Of a DNA stretch of 64,000 nucleotides, positions 1-7,622 are shown one piece after another. The notes beneath the pieces are model-generated. The model made no database searches and was not told where the DNA came from. It saw nothing but the letters and a program-made list of their open reading frames with translations. Position numbers and translations under genes: made by a program. The stretch is from Pseudoduganella armeniaca (GTDB lineage: Bacteria > Pseudomonadota > Gammaproteobacteria > Burkholderiales > Burkholderiaceae_D): contig NZ_CP028324.1 of NCBI RefSeq assembly GCF_003028855.1, positions 372,001 through 436,000 of the forward strand, in the 5' to 3' direction. Positions within the stretch are counted from its first letter, which is position 1. Each line of letters starts with the position of its first letter.

Positions 1-676
1 GGATGTTGACCTTGGCCTTGCCCAGGCCTTGTAGCACCTCGGCCATGTCGGCCGTCACGCTGCCGTACGAGACCAGGTCGGCCAGGCGCAGAGGATCGGC
101 CGAGAAGCGCCGGATCGACATCACCGGACCATCGATCGCCAGCGGCGGAATGATGGCGTTGACGCGCGAGCCGTCCGGCAGGCGCGCATCGACCATCGGG
201 CTCGACTCGTCGATGCGGCGGCCCACGCGCGAGACGATCTTGTCGATGATCTTCATCAGGTGGGCGTCGTCGGTGAACGTGACGTCGGTCAGCTCCAGCT
301 TACCGCGCCGTTCCACATACACCTGCTTGTGCGTGTTGACGAGGATGTCGGATACCGTCGGGTCCTCCAGCAGCGGCTCGAGCGGGCCGAAGCCGAGCAT
401 CTCGTTCTGGATGTCGCGCGTCAGCGTCTTGCGCTCGGCGTCGTTGATGACGACCATCTCTTCTTCCAGCAGGCGCTCGACCAGCAAGCGCAGCTCCTGG
501 CGGATCTGGTCCGGCGTCAGGCGCTGCATGCTCTCCAGGTCGACGCGGTCCAACAGCGCCTCGTGGATGCGGCTTTTCAACTGGTGGTACGCGCGATTGT
601 CGATCGGGCCGCGCTGTGCGGTCGGGCGCGGCGTGCCGCTGGACAGGCGCTCGCGCAGGGAAGATGGCATGTTCAT
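1..676 (-). CDS. cpaF: Tad pilus assembly ATPase CpaF/TadA, partial
   Basis: N-terminal 225 residues of a CpaF-type secretion ATPase, which powers assembly of the Flp/Tad pilus at the cytoplasmic face of the inner membrane. The visible part has the family's N-terminal helical region and the core with PLEPLLEDPTVSDILVN, followed by VNAIIPPLAIDGPVMSIRRF. The window edge cuts the gene at GLGKAKVNI, just before the expected Walker A loop, so the catalytic motifs are not visible. I start at the ATG at 676, which has a GAGAT element upstream; a second in-frame ATG lies at 670. It begins 16 bases after the cpaE stop and is the last visible gene of the minus-strand pilus operon. Identification is confident; truncation is a window effect. 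Confidence 0.93.
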   Translation of the reverse strand, partial: MNMPSSLRERLSSGTPRPTAQRGPIDNRAYHQLKSRIHEALLDRVDLESMQRLTPDQIRQELRLLVERLLEEEMVVINDAERKTLTRDIQNEMLGFGPLEPLLEDPTVSDILVNTHKQVYVERRGKLELTDVTFTDDAHLMKIIDKIVSRVGRRIDESSPMVDARLPDGSRVNAIIPPLAIDGPVMSIRRFSADPLRLADLVSYGSVTADMAEVLQGLGKAKVNI

Positions 677-692
677 CGATTATCTCGTTCGG

Positions 693-1865
693 TCAGGCGG
701 CACGGCGCTTGAAGAGGCGCGTCATCAGGCTGGCGGCTTCCTGCGGCGCCGCTTCGCCGGTCAGGCCACGCGCCATTTCCAGCAGGGCAACGCTGAGCGG
801 ACTGTCCGGCATCAGGCGCGTGACGGGCACGCCCTGGTTGACGGACTTCGCGGCCGCGTCGTAATGGTTCGGCATCGTGCGCAGGATCGACGTGTCGAAC
901 GCTTCCTCCAGGTCGCGCAGGCGGATGTCGCTGTTCTTGTCGTGCCGGTTGACGATCAGTTCGACCTTGTCCTTGGCGTAGTCGAGATTGCGGAACACCG
1001 TCAGCAGGCGCTTGCCGTCGCGGATATACGGCAACGTCATCTGCAGCACCGGGTAGATCGTGTCGGCATGGTCGAGCGCGCGGATGCTGACCGGGTCCAG
1101 GCTGCGGCCCACGTCCAGCACGATGAAGTCGTACTGGCGGCGGGCCAGCTTGACGATGGCGTCGATGTGCTCCGGCTTCACGTCGCTGGCGTGAGACGGA
1201 TCGGACGGCGCCGCCAGCACGCTGTAGTTCGGCGTGACGGCCACCATGCTCGAGGCCAGGAACGAGGGGTCGAGGCGGTGGATCTGCGTCGCCACGTCGG
1301 ACAGGGTCGCCAGCGGCTTGATGTCGGAGACGAACAGCGAGGCATCGCCGAACTGCAGGTTCATGTCGATCAGCGCCACGCGCTTGCTGCCGCCAGCGGA
1401 CAGCGCGTAGGCCAGGTTGGTGGCCAGGAACGTCGAGCCGCTGCCACCCTTGCACGAGATGAAGGCCAGCACCTTGCCGTTGGCCCCGCCCTGGTTGCCC
1501 AGCTTTTCGGCGATGCGGTCGAGCGCGTGCGCCAGCGCGCCCGCCGATGGCACCGCCGGCAGCACTTCGCGCACGCCGGCGCGCATGGCGCGCAGCAGGA
1601 ACTCCTGCGACTGGTCGCTCGAGAGCACGATGAAGGCCATGCGCGGGAACAGGTGGCCGAGGCGTTCGAGCTGGTCCAGCTCACCCTCGTCGGCACGCGG
1701 CTGGTCGACGACCAGCACGTCCGGCACGGCCTCGTCGGCTAGCGTCGTCAGGCGCGACGGGCTGCCGGCAATCATGTCGACTTCGTCGGCTCCCGGGCGG
1801 TTGCGCAAGGTGCGCGCCAGCTCGATCAGGTGACGGTCGTCGCGGGACAGGACGGCGATTTTCAC
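693..1865 (-). CDS. cpaE: Tad pilus localisation ATPase CpaE/TadZ
   Basis: 390-aa CpaE/TadZ-type protein, a ParA/MinD-like ATPase that positions the Tad pilus machine. Residues 1-125 look like an atypical receiver domain. A deviant Walker A, KGGSGST at about 139-145, opens the MinD-like domain; the second Walker lysine is replaced by Ser, as is common in this family. LIDMNLQFGD and FIVLDVGRSLD supply the later nucleotide-site motifs. The start is GTG at 1865, preceded by AAGGAG at good spacing. It follows the small lipoprotein gene by 10 bases and precedes cpaF in the same operon. Confidence 0.93.
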   Translation of the reverse strand: MKIAVLSRDDRHLIELARTLRNRPGADEVDMIAGSPSRLTTLADEAVPDVLVVDQPRADEGELDQLERLGHLFPRMAFIVLSSDQSQEFLLRAMRAGVREVLPAVPSAGALAHALDRIAEKLGNQGGANGKVLAFISCKGGSGSTFLATNLAYALSAGGSKRVALIDMNLQFGDASLFVSDIKPLATLSDVATQIHRLDPSFLASSMVAVTPNYSVLAAPSDPSHASDVKPEHIDAIVKLARRQYDFIVLDVGRSLDPVSIRALDHADTIYPVLQMTLPYIRDGKRLLTVFRNLDYAKDKVELIVNRHDKNSDIRLRDLEEAFDTSILRTMPNHYDAAAKSVNQGVPVTRLMPDSPLSVALLEMARGLTGEAAPQEAASLMTRLFKRRAA

Positions 1866-1875
1866 GGTGTTCTCC

Positions 1876-2112
1876 TTACTTCTTGCCGAACGTGGGGCTG
1901 TCCGCCTGCGCGGTCGGCGTCACGTACGAGCGCTCGTAGCGCGCCTGTGCGGCCACGGCGGCCACGCCGTCCATGCCGGTCGCGGCGTGCGGCTTGGGCG
2001 GAATGATCTGGCTGGCCATCAGGGCTTGCACGGTGTCGCCGGACGCGATGCGGCTGGGCGAGGCGCAGCCGCCGAGTGCGGCCAGCAGGAAGAGGACGAG
2101 AGCACGGCTCAT
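1876..2112 (-). CDS. small lipoprotein of the Tad pilus operon
   Basis: 78-aa protein with a short hydrophobic signal (LVLFLLAALGGC) ending in a lipobox, so Cys16 should be lipidated after cleavage. The rest is Ala/Pro-rich and has no domain I recognise. Its ATG overlaps the cpaC stop by 4 bases (ATGA), implying translational coupling. By position it could be a reduced equivalent of the CpaD/TadD-type outer-membrane lipoproteins that accompany the secretin, but this rests on context only. Lipoprotein status is confident; the precise role is not. Confidence 0.8.
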   Translation of the reverse strand: MSRALVLFLLAALGGCASPSRIASGDTVQALMASQIIPPKPHAATGMDGVAAVAAQARYERSYVTPTAQADSPTFGKK

Positions 2113-3542
2113 GGCTTGGCCTTCTTGGTATCGGGTTGCTGGATGCCTTCATGGCTGCCGCCGATGAAGAACACGCCGGGCGTGGGCTGGACGTAGTCGT
2201 CGGTCGGCAGGCGCGGCTTGTCCTGCAGGGGCTTGGCCAGGTGCGGCGTGACGATAAAGACCAGCTCCGTGCGGTCGTTCTGGAAGTCGCTGCTGCGGAA
2301 CAGCGTGCCCAGTACCGGCACGTCGCCCAGGAACGGGAAGCGCTTGATGTTGCTGGTGACGTTGTTGCGGATCAGGCCACCGATGGCGAAGCTCTGCCCA
2401 TCCTGCAGCTGCACGGTCGTGGTGGCGCGGCGCGTGGTGAACGCCGGCAGGATCGCCGTGGCCGCGTTGGAGCCGCCGGTCGTCGTGATGCCGATGCCTT
2501 CGCGGTTCAGCTCCGACACCTCCGGCGCCACGCGCAGGTTGATGCGGCCGCCGGCCAGCACGGTCGGCGTGAATTTCACCGCCACGCCGTATTCCTTTTC
2601 CTCCAGCGTGATGGTATTGGCACCGGACAGCGCATTCTGCGCGACCGGGATGAAGATCTTGCCGCCGGCCAGGAAGCTGGCTTCCTGGCCGCTGATGGCC
2701 ATCACGGTCGGCTCGGCCAGGATCTTGACCAGGCCATCGCGCTTTTCGCCGTCGATGGTGACCCGGCCCACGCTGTTGGCCAGCACGCCCAGGGAACCGC
2801 TACCGCCGGACAGCAGGCTCGAGACGATGCCGTACGTGCCGCTGCTGCCCTGGCTGACGCGCGACAGGCTGGCGCCCAGCTGGTCCACCAGCGACTTCGA
2901 GATCTCGGCGATCTTCACCTCCAGCATGACCTGCTGGGGCGCAGCGACCTGCAGCATGTTCATGACTTTCGCCGCCGCCACGGGCGCCGCTGCTGCTGCT
3001 GCGGGCTGGCCGACGCCGCTCGCGGGTGGCGTGCCCGCGCCGGCGCTGGCGGCCGCCGTCGCGCTGTCCTGGAACGACGTCGCCAGCGCCACCAGCTGGG
3101 CCGCGACGACGGAGTCGCTGACCATGCCGGACAACACCACGGCATTGCCGGAGCTGCCCACGTGCAGCTCCTTCTCGGTCGGGAACAGCTGCGCGAACTG
3201 TTCGCGCAATGCCGCCGTATCGAGCTTGACGTCGATGTCGAACACCGTCGAATGGCCTTCCTTGTTGGCGACGATCAGGTTGGTGGAACCGACGCTGCGC
3301 GCCACCAGCACGATCTCGCTGGCATTGGGCACGACGACGTTGGCCACTTCCGGCGCGCCGACCGTCACCTGCGACGCGGGCGAGCAGAATCGCTTCAGCA
3401 TCGATTTGCCGCGCACCAGTTCGAGCCGGCCGGTCGCGCCGCCTTTCAGGTCGATGCAGTCGCGCGCGGGAGCGGCGGCGGCGGTCGCGCAGGCGGTCGC
3501 CAGCGCGCAGGCGAGGGCGGTTTTTGAAGTCAACAGCGTCAT
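2109..3542 (-). CDS. cpaC: Tad pilus secretin CpaC/RcpA
   Basis: 477-aa outer-membrane secretin through which the Flp pilus exits. A signal peptide occupies about residues 1-24. It is followed by the pilus/secretin N-domain (LVRGKSMLKRFCSPASQVTVG), a BON-like segment (HVGSSGNAVVLSGMVSD), an Ala/Pro-rich linker around 165-190, and the C-terminal secretin core with VQLQDGQSFAIGGLIRNN and LGDVPVLGTLFRSSDFQ. A C-terminal tail of about 35 residues continues past the core. It overlaps the lipoprotein gene by 4 bases at its 3' end and cpaB by 4 bases at its 5' end. Confidence 0.95.
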   Translation of the reverse strand: MTLLTSKTALACALATACATAAAAPARDCIDLKGGATGRLELVRGKSMLKRFCSPASQVTVGAPEVANVVVPNASEIVLVARSVGSTNLIVANKEGHSTVFDIDVKLDTAALREQFAQLFPTEKELHVGSSGNAVVLSGMVSDSVVAAQLVALATSFQDSATAAASAGAGTPPASGVGQPAAAAAAPVAAAKVMNMLQVAAPQQVMLEVKIAEISKSLVDQLGASLSRVSQGSSGTYGIVSSLLSGGSGSLGVLANSVGRVTIDGEKRDGLVKILAEPTVMAISGQEASFLAGGKIFIPVAQNALSGANTITLEEKEYGVAVKFTPTVLAGGRINLRVAPEVSELNREGIGITTTGGSNAATAILPAFTTRRATTTVQLQDGQSFAIGGLIRNNVTSNIKRFPFLGDVPVLGTLFRSSDFQNDRTELVFIVTPHLAKPLQDKPRLPTDDYVQPTPGVFFIGGSHEGIQQPDTKKAKP

Positions 3543-4405
3543 GGCAGGACCTTGGAATTGAACGATTGCGGGGCGGCGTCGAGGCCGCGGATCACCATCA
3601 CGCCTTCGGTGGCGGGAGCGCGTGCCACCGCTGCGGCGGCGCGCGGCACGGGCGCAGGAACGGGTGCCGGCGCCGCTGCCGGGACAGCCTTGGCCGGCGG
3701 CAGGCCGAGCACCGACTCGCGTGTGGCGCCGGCCGTGTTGGCCGGCTGTGGATCGACCTGGTTGCGCAGCACCAGCGACAGCGAGCCGATGCTGCGTGCC
3801 AGGTCCAGCTTTTCGACCTGGTCGGGCGTCAGCTCCAGCGTGACGGCGTTGACGACCTTCGGCTTGGTGTCATCGCGGTTCGATTCCTGCGCCACCGCCA
3901 GCACGAGAATGCGCTCCAGCACGATCTTCGAGATCGACTGCTCGCGGCTGGCGACGTCGCCACCACCGGCCTGCAGATTGACCAGGATATCGACGTAGTT
4001 GCCGGGCAGGGCGAAGCCGGCCACGCCGACGACGTCATTGACGCGCACCGTCATCGCGCGCTTGCCGGCGGCGACCACGGCGGACAAGCCGCCGGTGGTG
4101 CCGGGTGGCGCCAGCTTGGTCTCCAGTACCGCTTCGCCACGGCCGATGTCGCTGCGCGTGACGCGGTTCTCCAGCTGCTTCAGATCCGAGATCGCGCCGG
4201 GCGGCAGCGAACCGGCCGGCCATTCGATCAGCTGGACGTTGTCCTTGGTCAGGCGGGCACCCTGGCCGATGTCGGCGGCGGCGATCGCCACCTTGGTGCC
4301 GGCCGCGGCACCCTGTTCGGTCATCCATTTGGCGGCCACCAGCACCGCGGCCAGCGCCAGGAACAGCGCCACGCCGATGATCAGCAGTGAGCGGGAATTA
4401 CGCAT
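3539..4405 (-). CDS. cpaB: Tad pilus assembly protein CpaB/RcpC
   Basis: 288-aa CpaB/RcpC family protein, the periplasmic partner of the secretin. One N-terminal transmembrane segment (SLLIIGVALFLALAAVLVAA) is followed by a SAF-like domain (KVAIAAADIGQGARLTKDNV) and the RcpC/CpaB core (KRAMTVRVNDVVGVAGFALPGNYVDILV). The C-terminus is Pro/Ala-rich. I start at the ATG at 4405, which overlaps the upstream stop by one base (TGATG); a TTG one codon earlier is less likely. It is coupled at both ends within the operon. Confidence 0.94.
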   Translation of the reverse strand: MRNSRSLLIIGVALFLALAAVLVAAKWMTEQGAAAGTKVAIAAADIGQGARLTKDNVQLIEWPAGSLPPGAISDLKQLENRVTRSDIGRGEAVLETKLAPPGTTGGLSAVVAAGKRAMTVRVNDVVGVAGFALPGNYVDILVNLQAGGGDVASREQSISKIVLERILVLAVAQESNRDDTKPKVVNAVTLELTPDQVEKLDLARSIGSLSLVLRNQVDPQPANTAGATRESVLGLPPAKAVPAAAPAPVPAPVPRAAAAVARAPATEGVMVIRGLDAAPQSFNSKVLP

Positions 4406-5754
4406 CAATCATTCTCCATCCAGCCGCGTTCGCGGCGATCCAGGTCAGGGCCGCCATGCTGGCTACCGGCGGCAAAGTAGTTGTCCCACGCCCAGTCCAG
4501 CGTGCGACGGCTCAGTTCAGGGGCACGGTCCTCGTAGCGCGCCAGGTCACCTAGCTGGCGTATCAGGTCGCGCGGATGGCAGGCCAGCAGCGGCACGTTG
4601 CGCTGGCGGTGGCAGTCGAGCAGGTACGCGAAAGAGTCGGCGTCGAACGGCACGCCGGCCTGGGCGCAGGCCTGGCGGAACAGCACGCCGTATTCGTCGG
4701 TGGACGCGGGCGGCACCTCGATCTTGTAGCCCAGCCGGCGCAGGAAGGCGCCATCGGACAGGCGGTGCGGCACGAAGTTCGACGAGAACACGACGATCAC
4801 GTCGAACGGCACCTGGAACGTGTGGCCGGTGTGCAGCGTCAGGTAATCGACGTTGCGGTCCATCGGCACGATCCAGCGATTCATCAGCGCCTCGGGCGAG
4901 CAGCGCTGGCGCCCCAGGTCGTCGATGATGAAGATGCCGTTGTTCGATTTCAGGTGTGGCGGTGCCTGGTACAGGCGGGTGTGCGGGTCGAAGCGCAGGT
5001 CCAGCATGTCCAGCGTCAGCTCGCCGCCGGCCAGCGCGGCGGGACGGCGCACGCCGCGCACCCAGCGCATGTCGGTAGCGGTGCCGCGGTCGAAGCTGGA
5101 CGTGATCGTCACCGGCTCCGCGGCCGGCTGGTGCTGCACGGTGTCGAAGAACGGAATCACCTCGCCGTCCACCATCAGCGCATGCGGCACGGCGATGGAA
5201 CCGGACAGCAGGTCACGCAGGCGTTCGGCCAGGTAGGTCTTGCCGCTGCCGGCCAGGCCGTGCAGGAACAGCGCGCGGCCGGAATTCATCGCCGCGCCCA
5301 GCTGCGCCAGCACGCGCGGGTTGACGACGGTACCGTCGAACACCTCGCCCATGCGCGCGCGCGTGACGTGCACGTTGGCCACGCTTTGCGCCTGCACCTG
5401 CGTGGTGTAGGCCGCCAGCGTGACGGGGGCCGGACCGGCATAGGCATTACGCGCGAGCGCCGTGGCGGCGCGCTGGCGGCCGGCGTCCGTCAGCAGGTAG
5501 TTGATGTCGGCATCGGTGCCGCTGCTGCCCATGCGCACCAGTTCGCACAACTTCTCGCCGCGCAGGAAGGCGATCAGCGGATCGATCACGCTGACGTTGA
5601 GTTTCAGGTGCGAGGCCAGTTCCGGCAGGCGCATCTGGCCGCGCTGGTACAGCACCTTGGTCACCAGTTCGGCCAGGAACAGGAACGGCAGGCCGGTGTC
5701 CTCGACGGTGCGGGGCGCGCGGGCGTCCGCCGGCGCGGTAAAGAAGTCGTTCAC
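4405..5754 (-). CDS. AAA+ ATPase of the Tad locus
   Basis: About 449-aa AAA+ ATPase of unassigned role. The N-terminal ~110 residues resemble a winged-helix segment (YQRGQMRLPELASHLKLN). Walker A is GLAGSGKT (about 166-173) and Walker B is FIIDDLGRQ (about 276-284), followed by a sensor-1-like VVFSSN and a C-terminal helical region. I start at the GTG at 5754, whose bases overlap the cpaA stop (GTGA), matching the tight coupling elsewhere in the operon; an in-frame ATG 13 codons earlier would overlap cpaA by 43 bases. It is not one of the core tad ATPases (CpaF, CpaE). Its fixed place between cpaA and cpaB suggests a role in pilus assembly or its control. Confidence 0.85.
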   Translation of the reverse strand: MNDFFTAPADARAPRTVEDTGLPFLFLAELVTKVLYQRGQMRLPELASHLKLNVSVIDPLIAFLRGEKLCELVRMGSSGTDADINYLLTDAGRQRAATALARNAYAGPAPVTLAAYTTQVQAQSVANVHVTRARMGEVFDGTVVNPRVLAQLGAAMNSGRALFLHGLAGSGKTYLAERLRDLLSGSIAVPHALMVDGEVIPFFDTVQHQPAAEPVTITSSFDRGTATDMRWVRGVRRPAALAGGELTLDMLDLRFDPHTRLYQAPPHLKSNNGIFIIDDLGRQRCSPEALMNRWIVPMDRNVDYLTLHTGHTFQVPFDVIVVFSSNFVPHRLSDGAFLRRLGYKIEVPPASTDEYGVLFRQACAQAGVPFDADSFAYLLDCHRQRNVPLLACHPRDLIRQLGDLARYEDRAPELSRRTLDWAWDNYFAAGSQHGGPDLDRRERGWMEND

Positions 5755-6314
5755 AGCGGCAGCTCTCCGACCAGGTGCAGCCACAGCACGCAAGGCACGG
5801 TGCCGGCGGCGATCGCCACCGCGTACGGCAGGCGGCCGCTGGCGGCGGCGGGCAGCGCAATACCGTCGTTCAGGTGCGTCAGGCCGGCGTGCAGCATGGT
5901 CTGGTATGTGTTGTTCAATACACGGCGCAGGCTGCCCTGCCAGGCGGCGACGGCCAGCGCCAGCATGCCACCGGCGAGCAGCGTGGCGATACCCACCGTC
6001 AGGATCTGGCCGGCGCCGACAAAGGCGCCCACCATGGCCAGCAGCTTGACGTCGCCGGCGCCCATCAGGCGCAGCGCATACATCGGCATCAGGAAGGCCA
6101 GGCCAAGCGCCCAGCCGCCCAGTGCGGAAAGGAGTCCCAGGCTGCCCATCGGCGTGCCGAACAGGCCGTCCCCGGCCGGCAGCAGCGCGTGCAAGGCCAG
6201 CGCCAGCAGCGCGCCCGGGAACACGATGGCGTTCGGGATACGGCGCGCGCGCAGGTCATGCCAGACCGCGAGGGCCAGCAGGGCGAACAGCAGCAGCAGG
6301 GGAAGCAGTGACAA
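5751..6314 (-). CDS. cpaA: prepilin peptidase CpaA/TadV
   Basis: A24-type prepilin peptidase, an inner-membrane aspartyl protease that processes Flp and the TadE/F pseudopilins. About 187 aa with five or six hydrophobic segments. The two expected Asp motifs are visible: AVWHDLRARRIPN near the N-terminus and MGAGDVKLLAMVGAFVG in the middle. The open frame runs upstream into flp, but those residues are basic and unlike the family. I choose the TTG at 6314, which has GGAG about 8 bases upstream and lies just after the flp terminator. It overlaps the AAA+ gene at its 3' end. Confidence 0.88.
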   Translation of the reverse strand: MSLLPLLLLFALLALAVWHDLRARRIPNAIVFPGALLALALHALLPAGDGLFGTPMGSLGLLSALGGWALGLAFLMPMYALRLMGAGDVKLLAMVGAFVGAGQILTVGIATLLAGGMLALAVAAWQGSLRRVLNNTYQTMLHAGLTHLNDGIALPAAASGRLPYAVAIAAGTVPCVLWLHLVGELPL

Positions 6315-6327
6315 AGGGGACTCCGGG

Positions 6328-6366
6328 AAAATAAAAATCCGGAACGGGCGGGCCCGGTTCCGGATT
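6328..6366 (-). terminator. rho-independent terminator after flp
   Basis: Perfect 10-bp stem (6336-6345 with 6357-6366) and an 11-base GC-rich loop, followed on the minus strand by TTTTTATTTT. It lies 34 bases after the flp stop and directly before the cpaA start. Partial read-through here would give much more flp than machinery mRNA. Confidence 0.88.
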
Positions 6367-6399
6367 GCGGCGCGCCGCCGAGGGCGCGCCGGGGACCTG

Positions 6400-6570
6400 T
6401 TAGGCCGTGCCTGCCATCGACTTCTTGACGTTGTCGAAGGCAGCTTTGACATCGGTGCCGACAGCCTTGACGGACACGCCGATGACGGCGGCGATCAGTG
6501 CAGCGATCAGTGCGTACTCGATGGCGGTGACGCCGTCTTCGTCTTTGATGAAGTTTTTGATGAAGTTCAT
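6400..6570 (-). CDS. flp: Flp major pilin
   Basis: 56-aa Flp/Fap-type major pilin. A short basic leader (MNFIKNFIKDEDG) ends at the A24 cleavage site G/VTAIEYALIA, where the Glu and the following Tyr are the family hallmark. The hydrophobic helix continues through AALIAAVIGVSV. The ATG at 6570 has AAGGAC five bases upstream; the longer open frame upstream is spurious. It is followed by a strong terminator, consistent with high-level expression separate from the assembly genes. Confidence 0.96.
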   Translation of the reverse strand: MNFIKNFIKDEDGVTAIEYALIAALIAAVIGVSVKAVGTDVKAAFDNVKKSMAGTA

Positions 6571-6604
6571 TGAAGTCCTTTGTTGTGGGTAGTGAGTCGA
6601 TTGG

Positions 6605-6742
6605 CTATGCGCTCGTCCATGCGGCCAATACCGCGATGAAGCCGACGACGACGACCAGGAGGCTGAGCACCACGTGCGGCATCGTCGAGCTTCCCGTGCG
6701 TTCGTACTGCTGCTGTTCCGGGAAATCTTCTTTGTCGTACAC
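6605..6742 (-). CDS. 45-aa single-pass membrane peptide upstream of flp
   Basis: Small protein from a GTG at 6742 with AGGAG about 6 bases upstream. The N-terminal half is polar and acidic (YDKEDFPEQQQYERTG) and the C-terminal half is one transmembrane helix (VVLSLLVVVVGFIAVLAAW). It lacks the G/xxxxEY cleavage motif of Flp pilins. It ends 34 bases before flp and points the same way, so it probably shares the flp promoter. Function unknown; a pilus accessory role is only suggested by position. Confidence 0.6.
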   Translation of the reverse strand: MYDKEDFPEQQQYERTGSSTMPHVVLSLLVVVVGFIAVLAAWTSA

Positions 6743-6872
6743 GTGCGCTCCTGTTCTTGTCGCGCCGCAGGAAGGAATGCGCAGCGCATGAACAGCATCG
6801 TACGCACCGGACCTTTCTTGCACATCCGTCAAAGCTCCCCTTTTGCCTGGGACCTTGTGCCCGCCCGGCATG

Positions 6873-6884
6873 GGACATATGTCC
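6873..6884. promoter_or_regulatory. 12-bp perfect palindrome upstream of the pilus operon
   Basis: GGACATATGTCC lies between the response-regulator gene and the first pilus-operon gene, about 130 bases upstream of the latter's start. It could be a binding site for the adjacent LuxR-type response regulator. Only the symmetry and position support this. Confidence 0.35.
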
Positions 6885-6897
6885 TACGCCAGAGCCC

Positions 6898-6934
6898 GTG
6901 TCCCGTTTTGGTGACTGACCCCGCGGTGGGACAC
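6898..6934 (-). repeat. 37-bp dispersed inverted-repeat element, lone copy
   Basis: The element has GTGTCCC at one end and GGGACAC at the other. Its interior matches, in opposite orientation, the three copies inside the tandem array at 50965-51380, with a few differences. The flanking CCC/GGG here extend the terminal inverted repeats to 10 bp (6895-6937). It sits in the intergenic region between the response regulator and the pilus operon. Confidence 0.8.
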
Positions 6935-6947
6935 GGGCCGATCCGTA

Positions 6948-7604
6948 TCACGTGCCGAGGTTGTGGCGGGTGGCGTAGACGTACAGCTCCAGGCGGTTCG
7001 CCACGTCCAGTTTTTGGTAGATCGCCGTCAGATGGTTGCGCAGCGTGCGCTCGGAGATGAACGCGCGCTCGGCCAGTTCCTTGTTCAGCGCGCCCTTGCC
7101 CTGCACGATCATCCCGATCACTTCGCGTTCGCGCGCCGTCAGCGCGGCGATGCGCTGCGCTTCCGGGTCCGCCTTGGGTGCGGGCGCGACGATCTGGCCC
7201 AGCAGGGCCTGCATCAGCGACTGGTCCAGCCACAGCTCGCCGCCATGCACCTTGCGCACGGCCGCCAGCACGTCTTCCGTGGCCGCTTCCTTGCTGACCA
7301 CGCCGCGCGCGCCCAGCTTGACGGCCGCCGTCAAGGTAGACTGGTCGCGGTTGGCGGACAGGATCACGGCACGCGTGACGCCGTTCGACAGCAGCGCCGG
7401 CAGGATCTCCAGCGAGCTGCTGCCCTTCAGATCCAGGTCGAGCAGGATTACGTCGGGTTTGAGCGCGGCGCACAGGCTGGTCGCTTCCTCCGGCGTGCTG
7501 GCGTTGCCGACCAGGGTCAGCGCGGGGGCCTCGGCCTGGATCAGGCGCTCGAGGCCCCACAGCATGGTCTTGTGGTCGTCCACCAGCATGATACGGATCG
7601 TCAT
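6948..7604 (-). CDS. LuxR/NarL-family response regulator
   Basis: 218-aa response regulator. The receiver domain (1-120) has the acidic pair D9/D10, phospho-acceptor D56 in ILLDLDL, S83 and K105. The C-terminal LuxR helix-turn-helix (about 150-212) contains LTAREREVIGMIVQGK and ISERTLRNHLTAIYQKLDV. It lies 18 bases downstream of the histidine-kinase gene, so the two form one operon. With pilus genes on both sides, the Tad locus is the obvious candidate target. Confidence 0.93.
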   Translation of the reverse strand: MTIRIMLVDDHKTMLWGLERLIQAEAPALTLVGNASTPEEATSLCAALKPDVILLDLDLKGSSSLEILPALLSNGVTRAVILSANRDQSTLTAAVKLGARGVVSKEAATEDVLAAVRKVHGGELWLDQSLMQALLGQIVAPAPKADPEAQRIAALTAREREVIGMIVQGKGALNKELAERAFISERTLRNHLTAIYQKLDVANRLELYVYATRHNLGT

Positions 7605-7622
7605 GGTCTCTCTATTTCTGAA

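Noticed and set aside
2076..3527. Long plus-strand frame opposite cpaC
   Set aside because: Composition typical of an antisense shadow; the minus strand encodes a full secretin with family motifs and coupled neighbours.
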